From positions 1-64,000 of the forward strand of contig JAEOTC010000075.1 of the NCBI GenBank assembly GCA_016840035.1: a stretch of 64,000 nt of DNA, in the 5' to 3' direction. Positions 10,360 to 20,480 of this stretch are shown in pieces (position 1 is the first letter of the stretch; every line of letters begins with the position of its first letter). Origin of the DNA: Candidatus Hodarchaeota archaeon. Lineage in GTDB: Archaea > Asgardarchaeota > Heimdallarchaeia > Hodarchaeales > Hodarchaeaceae. The notes below the pieces were generated by a model. It was not told the DNA's origin, searched no databases, and worked only from the letters and a program-made list of their open reading frames with translations. Made by a program: the position numbers and the translations under genes.

Positions 10360-10402
10360 CTGATGGAGAATCATCGGATTCTCCCTCTCCAACTTTTCTT
10401 TT

Positions 10403-11377
10403 CTAATCATATTGTTGCATCATCATCAGTAACTGGAATGTAGCAGCTTCCTTTTCTCGCATTGATTCAGTCATATCTTTAGTAGTATAGTCATGAAAAC
10501 CTTTTCCAGACTTTACTCCAAGGGTTTCTTCCTTGATCATCTTTTCTAAAAATTCAGGCGGTTGTATGGACCGATCTAATGCAGGATAAAGATACGAAAG
10601 GACATTTTTTATCGTGTCAATCCCCATCAGATCTACCATTTCAAAAACTTTCATTACAGGTAACCTTAATCCTAATCCGTACCTTACCGTGGTTTCTAGA
10701 TCATTAACATCCATGACTTCATTATCTACTAAGTACATCAGTTCTCTAAATACTGCTGCTTGTAAACGATTATGCACATACCCAGGAATATCCTTTTTCA
10801 CTAAAACTGGACGTTTATTGACATTTGTTAGTAAATCTGTGATTACAGCAATAGTCTCATCAGAAGTTTGAGCTCCTTTTACTATTTCAACTAAAGGCAT
10901 AAGGAGTGGAGGATTCATGAAATGTGTACCAATTACTCTTTCAGGATTTTGAGTTACCTTGGCAATTTCAGAAATACTTAGGCCTGAGGAATTTGTTGCT
11001 AGGATCGTATCGGATGATACTATTCCCTCTATCTCTTTGAAGAATTTCTGTTTGAGTTCGATCTTCTCTGGAATTACTTCAATAATTAGTTGGGATTCAC
11101 TCAGATCATTTAATTCAGAAACGAATTGAATTCGATCCCTTGCAACTTTAAGATCATCACTACTAAAAATTCCCACGCTCTCTACTTTAGTAAAATCTTC
11201 TTCCATCCGTTTTTGAGCATTCTCAATTGCTTCGCTAGATATATCAAATAATTTTATAGAAAAATCAAAAGAAGATCCAAATATTGCGAGAATTTCTGCT
11301 ATTCCAGGTCCCATTACCCCAACTCCAACAATTCCTATGTTTTTGATAGAATTTAAGTCCATTTTAGTCACCAACAT
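10403..11377 (-). CDS. 3-hydroxyacyl-CoA dehydrogenase family protein
   Basis: 'NIGIVGVGVMGPGIAEI' Rossmann; 'IEVIPEKIELKQKFFKEIE', 'ATNSSGLSISEIA', 'GTHFMNPPLLMPLVEIVKG', 'DIPGYVHNRL'. Confidence 0.92.
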   Translation of the reverse strand: MLVTKMDLNSIKNIGIVGVGVMGPGIAEILAIFGSSFDFSIKLFDISSEAIENAQKRMEEDFTKVESVGIFSSDDLKVARDRIQFVSELNDLSESQLIIEVIPEKIELKQKFFKEIEGIVSSDTILATNSSGLSISEIAKVTQNPERVIGTHFMNPPLLMPLVEIVKGAQTSDETIAVITDLLTNVNKRPVLVKKDIPGYVHNRLQAAVFRELMYLVDNEVMDVNDLETTVRYGLGLRLPVMKVFEMVDLMGIDTIKNVLSYLYPALDRSIQPPEFLEKMIKEETLGVKSGKGFHDYTTKDMTESMREKEAATFQLLMMMQQYD

Positions 11378-11392
11378 ATTAATATCATAATA

Positions 11393-12361
11393 CTAAATTA
11401 TATATTCGGGGTTCGCTCTTACTTCGGCAATAAAATCTTTAACCATCTCCTCTGGTGAGAAAGATGGTGAGTAGTTAAGATCATTAAAAACAGCATCACT
11501 TTCTCCTTTCATCATGGACCAGCTCCGAAGCATGAAGGTCAATTCTGGATCAGGGTCATATTCAATAATCACATCTGGAATCTCATTTCGGACGAGTTCC
11601 GCTAGTTCCTCTGCTTTCATCCATACACCATCAATATTATATGTATTTTCAGGAATATGTTCGTGATTATGGAGACTTACAAGAAATTTGGTTGAATCCT
11701 TAATATATATTACTGGAACAGCAATATCTTCCTCCACATTGCAAATTGCTTTCTCTCCTTGGGCAGGATATTGAATAATATTATTGGCAAAAATGGTCAT
11801 CCCTTTTCCAGTACGACCAGGGCCAATTAATGCAGGAAATCGAATTGAAGTGAATTTAACTCCCTTTCTACGATGATAAAAAGTCCCCAGTACTTCCGAG
11901 CAGACTTTTCCCACACCGTACATTGTCCATGGATCACGATACGATCGTTCTGTTACTGGGAGCTCAACCCCAGGACCATAGATAGCTCCAGAACTGGAAT
12001 AAATGACATGAGAAATGTTAAACTCACGAGCACATTCCAGAATGTTAAAAGTTCCTTGAATATTTATATTAAAAGCATTGGTTAATTCAGATTCCGTTAA
12101 TGGTGGCATTAAACTACCAAAGTGATAAAGAGTCGAAATATTCTCAGCTTTACCAACATGGGAAAATACTTCCGCTCGATTTGAAACATCACTTTTAATT
12201 ATTGATACACGAGGGTTACCTTTCAGTGATTTTACTCGTTTCTCATTGATATAGTAGTCCATCAATAATAAATTTTCATCTGTTGCTTCTAAAAGAGCTT
12301 TAGCTAGAAAAGAGCCGATAAATCCTGTTCCGCCTATGATAGCTATCGTCACATTCCTCAC
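11393..12361 (-). CDS. NAD-dependent epimerase/dehydratase (extended SDR)
   Basis: 'IAIIGGTGFIGSFLAKAL', 'VIYSSSGAIYGPG', 'YGVGKVCSE'. Confidence 0.9.
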   Translation of the reverse strand: MRNVTIAIIGGTGFIGSFLAKALLEATDENLLLMDYYINEKRVKSLKGNPRVSIIKSDVSNRAEVFSHVGKAENISTLYHFGSLMPPLTESELTNAFNINIQGTFNILECAREFNISHVIYSSSGAIYGPGVELPVTERSYRDPWTMYGVGKVCSEVLGTFYHRRKGVKFTSIRFPALIGPGRTGKGMTIFANNIIQYPAQGEKAICNVEEDIAVPVIYIKDSTKFLVSLHNHEHIPENTYNIDGVWMKAEELAELVRNEIPDVIIEYDPDPELTFMLRSWSMMKGESDAVFNDLNYSPSFSPEEMVKDFIAEVRANPEYII

Positions 12362-12370
12362 TCCAAATAA

Positions 12371-14080
12371 TTATTCCCAAAATGATGGATCCGCTTTTGC
12401 TGCTGCACTTTGGTTTAAAATGTTTGTAACAGAACCATCCACCCTCACATCTACAACCGAGACTCCGTCGCTATTAATTGCACGTTTAATCGCAGAAGGT
12501 ACATCTTCTGGACGAGTAACTAGTTCCCCTTGGCCTCCAAGACTTTCAGCAAATTTAACGTAATCAATATGCTTTTTTTCATCTAAGGTGGTTCCAATGC
12601 GTTCTCCCCAAGATAAATCTTGATTATGTGCAATCATTCCCCATAAGGAATCATTTTCAATGATTATTGTCAAAGGTAAGTCATATCGGACTGCTGTATC
12701 GATCTCTGCTCCATTGAATAAGAAAGATCCATCTCCTGAAAGCACGATGATATTCTTATCAGGTTCGGCTAGTTTTCCAGCAATTCCCATTGGTAAACCT
12801 GCACCGAGATGCCCAGTTGGACCATGAGATCCGATTATCTGGCCTGGATACGTTGCTTTCAAAATAATATTTGCCCAAACCGTAGTATCTCCTCCATCTA
12901 GGTATAACCTAGTATTTTCGTCGAGAAATTGTTGAATATCTTTAGTCAGTTTTTGGGGTTTGATTGGTACTTCGCTTGAATCCACTGGTCCACTTATCAT
13001 TTCTTCAAGCTGGTTACGATCTCCTTTTATCGTCTTTGCCCATTCATTATGTAGATTTACCTTAGCTTTTAATTTTATTACTGTGCCTAAGAGTTGTTCC
13101 AAGAAAGGATTTATTGAGCAGGCTATTCCAAGTTCTAGTGGGCGATTCTTTCCTACTGCGGTTGCTTCTGGATCAACATGTACTAATTTTACATCTTCAG
13201 AATAAAATGCTGGATTTGTTCCATACCCCTGGTATTCTCCGAATATGACACCTAAAGCAAGAATAAAATCAGCTTGGTTTAGTAAGATGTTCTGAATTGC
13301 ACTCCCGATAGCCAAAGGATGAAGTTCTGGAATCGATCCTTTACCTAAATCATCATATGCAACTGGGATGGACAAATATTCCGCTAAAGTTAAAAGATTG
13401 GCCGAAGCCGATCCCCAATAGACTCCACTTCCCGCAATTATAACTGGGTTTTTTGCCTCTAATAACTGATCAGCCACTTTCTTTACAAGTAATGGATCAG
13501 GATATCTATATCCCTGAGGACGATATTGTTCTGGATTTAATCCATAGAATGGTTTTGCACGATCAATCTCTGTCTCGAGAGTGAGGATGTCAACTGGAAT
13601 ATCAAGTAAGACTGGCCCCATATTTTCTGCCATGCTTGCTCTAAAAGCTTCTTGCATGTATTCGGGTATCCGATGAGTATCATATACCATTCGTGCATAT
13701 TTTGTCGTCGGTGTAGCCAGTGGTAGATGTTCTACTTCCTGAGCTGCATGTTTATTGAGATCTCTTAAAGCAGTATGTCCTGTAATGGCGATTACAGGAC
13801 TATGAGCATAATAAGCACTAATTAACGCTGGAAGTACATTTGAAAAACCTGGACCAGCAGTTACTAAACAGACTCCGGGAGTTCGAGTTGTTTTAGCCCA
13901 GCCTTCTGCTGCATTTCCAGCAGCTTGTTCATGTCTAGTCGTGATGATAGGTATACCCTCTTCTACCAGTCCTTTATAGATTGGGTTGATATGTCCTCCC
14001 GATAATGTGAAGACATACTGCACATCCTCTAGTTTCAAACTTTTTGCTACGAAAGAGCCACCTGATAACCGTTCTGTCAC
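12371..14080 (-). CDS. ThDP-dependent enzyme, acetolactate synthase / 2-hydroxyacyl-CoA lyase-like
   Basis: 'TRHEQAAGNAAEGWAKTTRTPGVCLVTAGPGFSN' and 'LSGDGSFLFNGAEIDTAVRYDLPLTIIIENDSLWGM' ThDP motif. Confidence 0.88.
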   Translation of the reverse strand: MTERLSGGSFVAKSLKLEDVQYVFTLSGGHINPIYKGLVEEGIPIITTRHEQAAGNAAEGWAKTTRTPGVCLVTAGPGFSNVLPALISAYYAHSPVIAITGHTALRDLNKHAAQEVEHLPLATPTTKYARMVYDTHRIPEYMQEAFRASMAENMGPVLLDIPVDILTLETEIDRAKPFYGLNPEQYRPQGYRYPDPLLVKKVADQLLEAKNPVIIAGSGVYWGSASANLLTLAEYLSIPVAYDDLGKGSIPELHPLAIGSAIQNILLNQADFILALGVIFGEYQGYGTNPAFYSEDVKLVHVDPEATAVGKNRPLELGIACSINPFLEQLLGTVIKLKAKVNLHNEWAKTIKGDRNQLEEMISGPVDSSEVPIKPQKLTKDIQQFLDENTRLYLDGGDTTVWANIILKATYPGQIIGSHGPTGHLGAGLPMGIAGKLAEPDKNIIVLSGDGSFLFNGAEIDTAVRYDLPLTIIIENDSLWGMIAHNQDLSWGERIGTTLDEKKHIDYVKFAESLGGQGELVTRPEDVPSAIKRAINSDGVSVVDVRVDGSVTNILNQSAAAKADPSFWE

Positions 14081-14119
14081 TTTATTCCACCAAGACTATA
14101 CACTAATTCTGCCCAGTTA

Positions 14120-14146
14120 AAGTACTTCAGCAGAGGGAGTACTCCC
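14120..14146. promoter_or_regulatory. paired AGTACT-centred palindromes in a divergent promoter (candidate operators)
   Basis: AAGTACTT at 14120-14127 and GGGAGTACTCCC (perfect 12 bp palindrome) at 14135-14146, in the 115 bp between divergent genes. Confidence 0.5.
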
Positions 14147-14195
14147 ATATTTTTGAGAGAGATTTTTATTAATTTCGAATTTCAAATTTTATTCG

Positions 14196-16049
14196 ATGAA
14201 AATGTCCAATGGGTTTTATAATCGACTTGTACGAATCAATCTTTCCACAAATGAAATAAAAAAGGAAAAATTACCGGAAAATGCTGTAGAAAACTTCATG
14301 GGTGGGAAAGGTTTGGGAGCGTTTATTTTAACAAAAGAATTGAAGCCAGGGATTGATCCGTTAGGATCTGAAAATAAGATCATACTATCCACTGGTCCTC
14401 TACAGGGTTCAGTAGTACCGATATGTGGTCGTTACTGTATTGTGACCAAATCACCTCTTACTGGATTATTTTTAGATTCTCATGCCGGAGGATTTATAGG
14501 CCCAGAATTAAAGTTCGCTGGTTATGATGCGATTATTGTTGAAGGTAGAGCGAGTTCTCCTTGCTTTATTTCAATTATTAATGAAGAGGTTAAGATAAAC
14601 AAAGCAGAAAAACTCAAGGGTCTGACAACCTTGGCAAAAGAGATCAAGTTCAAAGAAATTATCAAGGAACCCAAGGCAAAAATTATGTCGATTGGTCCCG
14701 CAGGTGAAAATTTAGTTAAGTACGCTTGTGTTACAAGTGATAGTTTCCGAAATACTGGCCGAGGTGGTGTAGGAGCTGTATTTGGAAGTAAAAATCTTCT
14801 TGGAATAGCAATAAGAGGGAGTAATCGTGATATTTCCGTATTCAATTTAACTGATTTAAAACAAAAGGCATTAGATCTTCGAAAACGAGCATCAAAAGGA
14901 AAAGAAATTGATCATTGGATTTATAGAATTGGAACACCCGCTCTCTTCAATTTATCCTCTGACCGTGATCAGTTACCTGTCCGTAATTTTCAATTTGGGA
15001 CTTTAAACGATGAAGCTTCGACTCTGGGAGAAGATGCCCTTAAAAAATATAGTACCAGGAAGAAACCCTGTTATAAATGTGTAATCCAGTGTGCACATAT
15101 CTTTGGTGGAGATTTATCATTTAAAGATGACGATAAACATATTGCAGCTGTTCCTGAATATGAAACTTTGGGATTAATTGGTTCTAGCTGCGCAGTAAAA
15201 TATGAAACTGTAGTAGAAGCGAACTACCTTTTAAATAAGTATGGACTTGATTCGATTAGTACAGGTAGCACGATTGCATTTTTTATGGAGTGTAGTGAAC
15301 GGGGAATAGTGCCAAAAGAATATCAGTCTGAACAGATAAATTTTGGAGATGATCAAGGACTACTAGATCTAATACCTAAGATTGCATACAGACAAGGTGT
15401 CGGGAAAATCTTAGCTGAAGGAACTAAGAGAGTGTCAGAACTATTTGGTCAAGAATCAGATAAGTTTGCAATACATGTAAAAGGTCTTGAGATGGCAGCT
15501 TGGGATCCTAGAGGACGATTAGCATTGGGATTGAGTTATGCAACAGCAGCCGTGGGAGCTTCGCACCTCCGAGGTTGGCCAACTACAATGAAAATTCCCA
15601 AAGATGAGGATGTTACACCAGAAGTAGTACAAACATTAGTTTCGGAACAAGATCTAAAACTGATTAAAGATAGTCTGATCATATGTCACTTCACTCACTC
15701 CATTATCCCCGCTTTAAATCTTCAAGATGTACAAACACTTTATGAAGCATCTATGGGAGGTTCTCAAAGCATTCGTGATATCGCGCAAAATATTTGGAGT
15801 TTAACCCGATATTTCAATATGCGAGAATTCCAATTACATAATTCTACTGCAGGGGACTTTGATACTTTACCTCATCGTATTCTTCAGGAACCACTACCTT
15901 CTGGAACTGCTGAAGGGTCCAAAGCATTTAATTCTACCAAAGATTTCCAACAAGGTCTGAAGTATTTGTATCAAATGAGACGTTGTGACGAGAACGGTGA
16001 ATTAATAGATTCAGAAGCGGAAAGAATGAAAAATTTTGTTGGAATTTAA
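14196..16049 (+). CDS. aldehyde:ferredoxin oxidoreductase (tungstopterin AOR family)
   Basis: 'NRLVRINLSTNEIKKEKLPENAVENFMGGKGLGAFIL', 'SKSPLTG'-like region, 'RNTGRGGVGAVFGSKNL', 'CYKCVIQCAH' Fe-S motif. Confidence 0.93.
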   Translation: MKMSNGFYNRLVRINLSTNEIKKEKLPENAVENFMGGKGLGAFILTKELKPGIDPLGSENKIILSTGPLQGSVVPICGRYCIVTKSPLTGLFLDSHAGGFIGPELKFAGYDAIIVEGRASSPCFISIINEEVKINKAEKLKGLTTLAKEIKFKEIIKEPKAKIMSIGPAGENLVKYACVTSDSFRNTGRGGVGAVFGSKNLLGIAIRGSNRDISVFNLTDLKQKALDLRKRASKGKEIDHWIYRIGTPALFNLSSDRDQLPVRNFQFGTLNDEASTLGEDALKKYSTRKKPCYKCVIQCAHIFGGDLSFKDDDKHIAAVPEYETLGLIGSSCAVKYETVVEANYLLNKYGLDSISTGSTIAFFMECSERGIVPKEYQSEQINFGDDQGLLDLIPKIAYRQGVGKILAEGTKRVSELFGQESDKFAIHVKGLEMAAWDPRGRLALGLSYATAAVGASHLRGWPTTMKIPKDEDVTPEVVQTLVSEQDLKLIKDSLIICHFTHSIIPALNLQDVQTLYEASMGGSQSIRDIAQNIWSLTRYFNMREFQLHNSTAGDFDTLPHRILQEPLPSGTAEGSKAFNSTKDFQQGLKYLYQMRRCDENGELIDSEAERMKNFVGI

Positions 16050-16051
16050 GA

Positions 16052-18436
16052 TTGATATTCGAACAAACCCAGGTGGACAATACAAAAAGAGATTTTCTTG
16101 ACAAATGTCTACCCTTACTATCAAAAGAGAATGATCAGGATAAAGACACGCTATTCAAGATTATTGCTAATATAATTTTTTTAGTGCTTCTATCTGAGAA
16201 TTTTATTGAAGATAATTTGTTTTTGAATAGAATGAAGGAGAAATCAAACAAATTAAGGATAGAAGTATTAATAGAACATATATTGAGTGCATCTCGAAGC
16301 AAAGAACCATCCCAAGTAATAATTCATGAACTCTTGGAGGAGCTATCAAGGATTGATGATCTTGGGAATGCGGAAATAGATGTTGAAACATTCTTTTCGA
16401 TACTTGATTTAGTCCCTCTTGATTTGAATTCGGGATCTCAGGTCCTTTCACTTGTAGTAGAACATTATTCTGGATCTATAATTGCGAGGAAGAAGCGTGG
16501 TTCATATTACACTCTTCAAGAAGACGCAGAATTGATTTCATTTATTTCTGGTTTTCGATTTCTACAACATGTGACTAAAGGAGATTCTAATGAAGATCTT
16601 TTCAATATGTTAACTTCAAAATCTACGAAACAAGAACAAGTAACACTTTTTGCTGATTTACCTTCTGAGATTTCTATATTGGATCCGAGCTGTGGAACAG
16701 GGTCATTTTTAGTTGAAATTATCCACTTTCTTGCACGCTTAGGATCTAGATTGGCAAATAAAAAGTTGAAAGTTTCAGTTTATGGATATGATCTCAATTC
16801 CGAGGCTTTAATTGGAGCTAAATTCCGAATATTGCTCCTTAAACTTTCACTTATAAAAAAATACGGATTTATGCCAATAGAAATAGAATTTAGATTTTCG
16901 ACCAATGATTTTTTGTTGAATGACATTAATAACAAATTTGATATCATCATCGGAAATCCTCCTTATATACGACATGAAGATATTGGAATGTACCAAGATC
17001 CCGGTTACAAAGAGAGTCTCCAAGAGAAATATTTATCACTCTTAGAACCAAATGTTAAACTAGATCGAAAAAGCGATTATCTGATTTACTTTTGCATTAA
17101 ATGCTTAGACCAGCTAAAATCAAGTGGGGTGTTAGTTTTCCTAACTTCTAACGCATGGTTAGAAGTGAAATATGGCAAAACCTTACAGAATCAATTAATA
17201 TCCTTGTTAAGCAGACAAAAATTAACCAACTGTGAAATCATTCACCAATCACGCTCTAGATTATGGGAACATCTCGGAATTAATTCAGTAATCTTTCTAG
17301 CTGTAAAATCAGAGAAAAAAAGCGTAATTAGGGCAAAAATCTTCTTTACTGAAACCTTCATAGATTTAAGAGAAATTCCTCCATCTTTATTAAAACAAGG
17401 GCTAATTTTTGGGAAAGAATTCTCATCTAAAGAGTATAGAACTGAATTTATTTCTATTGCTGATCTAAAATCTACCCATAAGTGGGCTGGTACGTTTTTA
17501 CGAGCAACTAGGAATGAGCGTCAAGTTTTGCACAAGTTGAAAATACGAGGTAAACCTCTTTCAGATCTAGCAGATGTGCAATTTGGGCTTAAGACAGGGG
17601 CTAATGATTTCTTCCATTTATCAGTAATATTTCAAGATGAGAAATCAAATCTTGTCAAAATTACCAATGCTCTAGGTTATCACGGTGAAATTGAGAACAG
17701 ATTTCTCCTCCCATTGATTAAAAGTCCTCTAGAATGCGAGGGGTTCGAAATACCATCTTCATTCATCCCTAAGGTTTGGTTATTCAACTGTCAAGAACCT
17801 CTGGGTAATATAAAAAGTGAAAACGCTACCAAATATATTCAATGGGGTGCAAATAGTCAAGTATCTGTTAAACAAGGAAAAAAAATGGGAACTAGTATAA
17901 ATGGATTCCATCAGCTTAAAAGCTTAAGTCATAGAGATCCATGGTTTAGTTTACCGAAATGTAAGTCACCCCATCTTCTCTGGACAAAGAGTATTCATGA
18001 TAAACCTGGATGTTTGTTAAATCGTTCGAATTTAATCCCAGATCAACGATTTTATGGAATATCTGTACACGATTCCAAATATATTCCGTTAATATTCGCA
18101 TATCTTAACAGCAGTCTCATTTGGGCGCAGATGGAGCTTTCAGGAAATACGAACATGGGATTTGGAGTATTAGATACTAATGTTTACTGGTTAAAATCTG
18201 TGAGAATTCCAACCAATTTAACAGAAGACCAGGAAGTTTCCTTGTTTAAATTCTGTACTGAATTAAGAAAAGAGACCTCTAGGAAGCCGATTACATCAGA
18301 ATCCCCTCTACGTAGACAAATTGACTCTTTCTTCTGCAATCTTCTTGAAATTTCGGAAAAAGAGTATATTTTGTTAAACCAATTTATCAAAAGAAGCGTA
18401 ATCAACCGGCTTAAAGAAAATACGAAAGGTAATTAA
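16052..18436 (+). CDS. N6-adenine DNA methyltransferase, Eco57I/TaqI-like (orphan, with specificity-like C-terminus)
   Basis: Motif I 'DPSCGTGSFLVEI' and motif IV 'IIGNPPYIRHEDI'; C-terminal 'DLADVQFGLKTGANDFF' and 'YISVH..'-type target-recognition-like segment. TTG start. Confidence 0.88.
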   Translation: MIFEQTQVDNTKRDFLDKCLPLLSKENDQDKDTLFKIIANIIFLVLLSENFIEDNLFLNRMKEKSNKLRIEVLIEHILSASRSKEPSQVIIHELLEELSRIDDLGNAEIDVETFFSILDLVPLDLNSGSQVLSLVVEHYSGSIIARKKRGSYYTLQEDAELISFISGFRFLQHVTKGDSNEDLFNMLTSKSTKQEQVTLFADLPSEISILDPSCGTGSFLVEIIHFLARLGSRLANKKLKVSVYGYDLNSEALIGAKFRILLLKLSLIKKYGFMPIEIEFRFSTNDFLLNDINNKFDIIIGNPPYIRHEDIGMYQDPGYKESLQEKYLSLLEPNVKLDRKSDYLIYFCIKCLDQLKSSGVLVFLTSNAWLEVKYGKTLQNQLISLLSRQKLTNCEIIHQSRSRLWEHLGINSVIFLAVKSEKKSVIRAKIFFTETFIDLREIPPSLLKQGLIFGKEFSSKEYRTEFISIADLKSTHKWAGTFLRATRNERQVLHKLKIRGKPLSDLADVQFGLKTGANDFFHLSVIFQDEKSNLVKITNALGYHGEIENRFLLPLIKSPLECEGFEIPSSFIPKVWLFNCQEPLGNIKSENATKYIQWGANSQVSVKQGKKMGTSINGFHQLKSLSHRDPWFSLPKCKSPHLLWTKSIHDKPGCLLNRSNLIPDQRFYGISVHDSKYIPLIFAYLNSSLIWAQMELSGNTNMGFGVLDTNVYWLKSVRIPTNLTEDQEVSLFKFCTELRKETSRKPITSESPLRRQIDSFFCNLLEISEKEYILLNQFIKRSVINRLKENTKGN

Positions 18437-18483
18437 ATAGACATCTCAGTTCGAATCATGTAGAGTAAGGGTGAAATCTACTC

Positions 18484-19134
18484 GTGAATGTTGCTACCTT
18501 ATCCTTTCGTGAAGTGATTGATCAGCTGGTTCGCCAGCAGTTTTTTATTTCTCCAAACATTATTACAGATAGAACCTACACACTCCAATTCGAAGTGGAA
18601 GGATCCAATAAGATATTAGATCATTTTGCGGACTTTCTTTTTAATCACTGCAAGGATCTTTATGGAACTGATCCCGTTCCCTATCTTGATACTCTACTTC
18701 GTACAGGAAAGAAATTGTCGATAAACCCATTGGATAAACTTGAAATTCGATTTGATGAAAAAATTGGCAGTTTTATTAAAGAAGGACTGGCAACAGAAAC
18801 TATTCTCTTTATTGCTACAATATCTTCGATATTAGAAGTATTGGATTATTCTCATTACCAAACATTGCTTAAGGAATTATCAGGTCTTTATTATCATCAA
18901 TGTATTAGCTTACTCGCGACTCAAGAGTATGAAGATCAAGAAAAAAATCTGAATGATGGATTAAAGCGTCTAAGTGAAGCTGCAGAACCTAAATTGTCTC
19001 TTATTCAAAATATAATTAAGTTGAAGAGCTTGGCATCAATTTTTGACATTACTGAACTGATCTCTTACGATAAACGTCAGCTCATGGATATTCAATCAGA
19101 TATCATCCGCAAAGTAATCTCGGGGAGTTATTAA
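18484..19134 (+). CDS. hypothetical protein
   Basis: 216 aa helical ORF; no motif recognised. Confidence 0.6.
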   Translation: MNVATLSFREVIDQLVRQQFFISPNIITDRTYTLQFEVEGSNKILDHFADFLFNHCKDLYGTDPVPYLDTLLRTGKKLSINPLDKLEIRFDEKIGSFIKEGLATETILFIATISSILEVLDYSHYQTLLKELSGLYYHQCISLLATQEYEDQEKNLNDGLKRLSEAAEPKLSLIQNIIKLKSLASIFDITELISYDKRQLMDIQSDIIRKVISGSY

Positions 19135-19219
19135 TCACTTTAATTTTTCAAAAAGGTTAAAAACTCGATTACTGCAATTAAAATCTAACCTTTAAACTCG
19201 ACATTCAAGGGTTTTAACC

Positions 19220-19828
19220 ATGTTAGAAATTGTAGTAGATTTACTCGGAATTATTATATTGGTAGCTGGACTAATTGGCCTCGCATACGGAGTTAATAAG
19301 TTCATGAAGTCAAGACGACATGAATCTAGTTTTTTAAAGTTTCTTGCTTTAGCTACCTCAATTGTTATTGGAATTGTGAATATTATAGCGATTTATGAGG
19401 GTTATGTTGATACTGTTGAACCCGATGTAGTTGTACACTGGTTAACGGTTGTACTCATATTCTTAGCAGGTATGTCCATGTTAGCTGACCCATTAAAAGA
19501 AACTCCATTAGCAGCTATGATATCCATGATTACATTAGGAGCATTAGCGGGATTACTATTACTCTTTGCTGATTTAGAAGGCGGAACAAGTGATATAGAT
19601 TTATTTGGAATAATACTTCCACTTTGGGTAGTAATTCTTGGGATAGTAATTATCGTTGGAATCGTCTTTGTTGCTAGTTTCTTCACTGAATTTACTGTAG
19701 ATAAGATCCTGCAATTAATAAGTTGGAGTCCAGTTGTAATTGTCTTTAATGCCCTTCTCTTACTCCAAGGAATCTTAATGCTTCTTCTTGGTGAACCTGC
19801 GGGGATCTGGCATTTATTAAGCCCTTAA
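19220..19828 (+). CDS. hypothetical membrane protein
   Basis: 202 aa with about 6 hydrophobic segments. Confidence 0.65.
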   Translation: MLEIVVDLLGIIILVAGLIGLAYGVNKFMKSRRHESSFLKFLALATSIVIGIVNIIAIYEGYVDTVEPDVVVHWLTVVLIFLAGMSMLADPLKETPLAAMISMITLGALAGLLLLFADLEGGTSDIDLFGIILPLWVVILGIVIIVGIVFVASFFTEFTVDKILQLISWSPVVIVFNALLLLQGILMLLLGEPAGIWHLLSP

Positions 19829-19866
19829 TAATTGATTTTCAAAGCGGATATTCTCCGCTCTCCCTT

Positions 19867-20412
19867 TTATTTTTTAATATCAGCTTTATCCATAATAGCG
19901 CGAGCTAGTGTTGAGAATGCCTCTTCAATCGCTTCCCCAGTTTTTGCTGATGTTTCAACAAATCCTGCATTGAGTGATTTTGATTTAACAAAACCTTGTA
20001 TAGTTTTTAGATTCGAAGGAACTTCGTCTCGTAGATCGATTTTGTTCCCCACTAGAACTACTGGGAGTTCATCATAGGTACCAGCCCGTTCTCTCACTTC
20101 CTGAACCCAAATATCGAGCGATTCTAAGGATTTAGGTTGAGTAACATCATAGACAGCTAACGCACCCATTGCTCCCTTATAATATGATTTCATAACATTT
20201 CTAAATGCTGGTTGTCCTGCTAGATCCCAAATTTGAAACTCGACATTTATTCCATCGATTTTAGTTTTTAAAAATGCGAAGTCAGCTCCCATGGTAGCTA
20301 GGAAGTCTGCACGGAATCCTTCTCCCATATATCGACGCCGTATAGATGTTTTCCCTACAGCTCCGTCACCTAAAAGTATAATCTTGAATAGTAGGGTTGT
20401 CATCAGTATCAT
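19867..20412 (-). CDS. Ras/Rab-like small GTPase
   Basis: G1 GDGAVGKTS, switch I ATMGADF, G3 WDLAGQ, G4 NKID, G5 ETSAK. Confidence 0.95.
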   Translation of the reverse strand: MILMTTLLFKIILLGDGAVGKTSIRRRYMGEGFRADFLATMGADFAFLKTKIDGINVEFQIWDLAGQPAFRNVMKSYYKGAMGALAVYDVTQPKSLESLDIWVQEVRERAGTYDELPVVLVGNKIDLRDEVPSNLKTIQGFVKSKSLNAGFVETSAKTGEAIEEAFSTLARAIMDKADIKK

Positions 20413-20480
20413 TTTCTACTCACCTCTTGATTTTTTAAGCTCTTTCTAATAAAGCGTTTTGTCCTCCTCGAGATGGTAGT

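Noticed and set aside
14522-14845. 107 aa minus-strand ORF
   Set aside because: Antisense inside the well-supported AOR gene.
19402-19686. 94 aa minus-strand ORF
   Set aside because: Antisense inside a TM-rich gene; low-complexity shadow translation.
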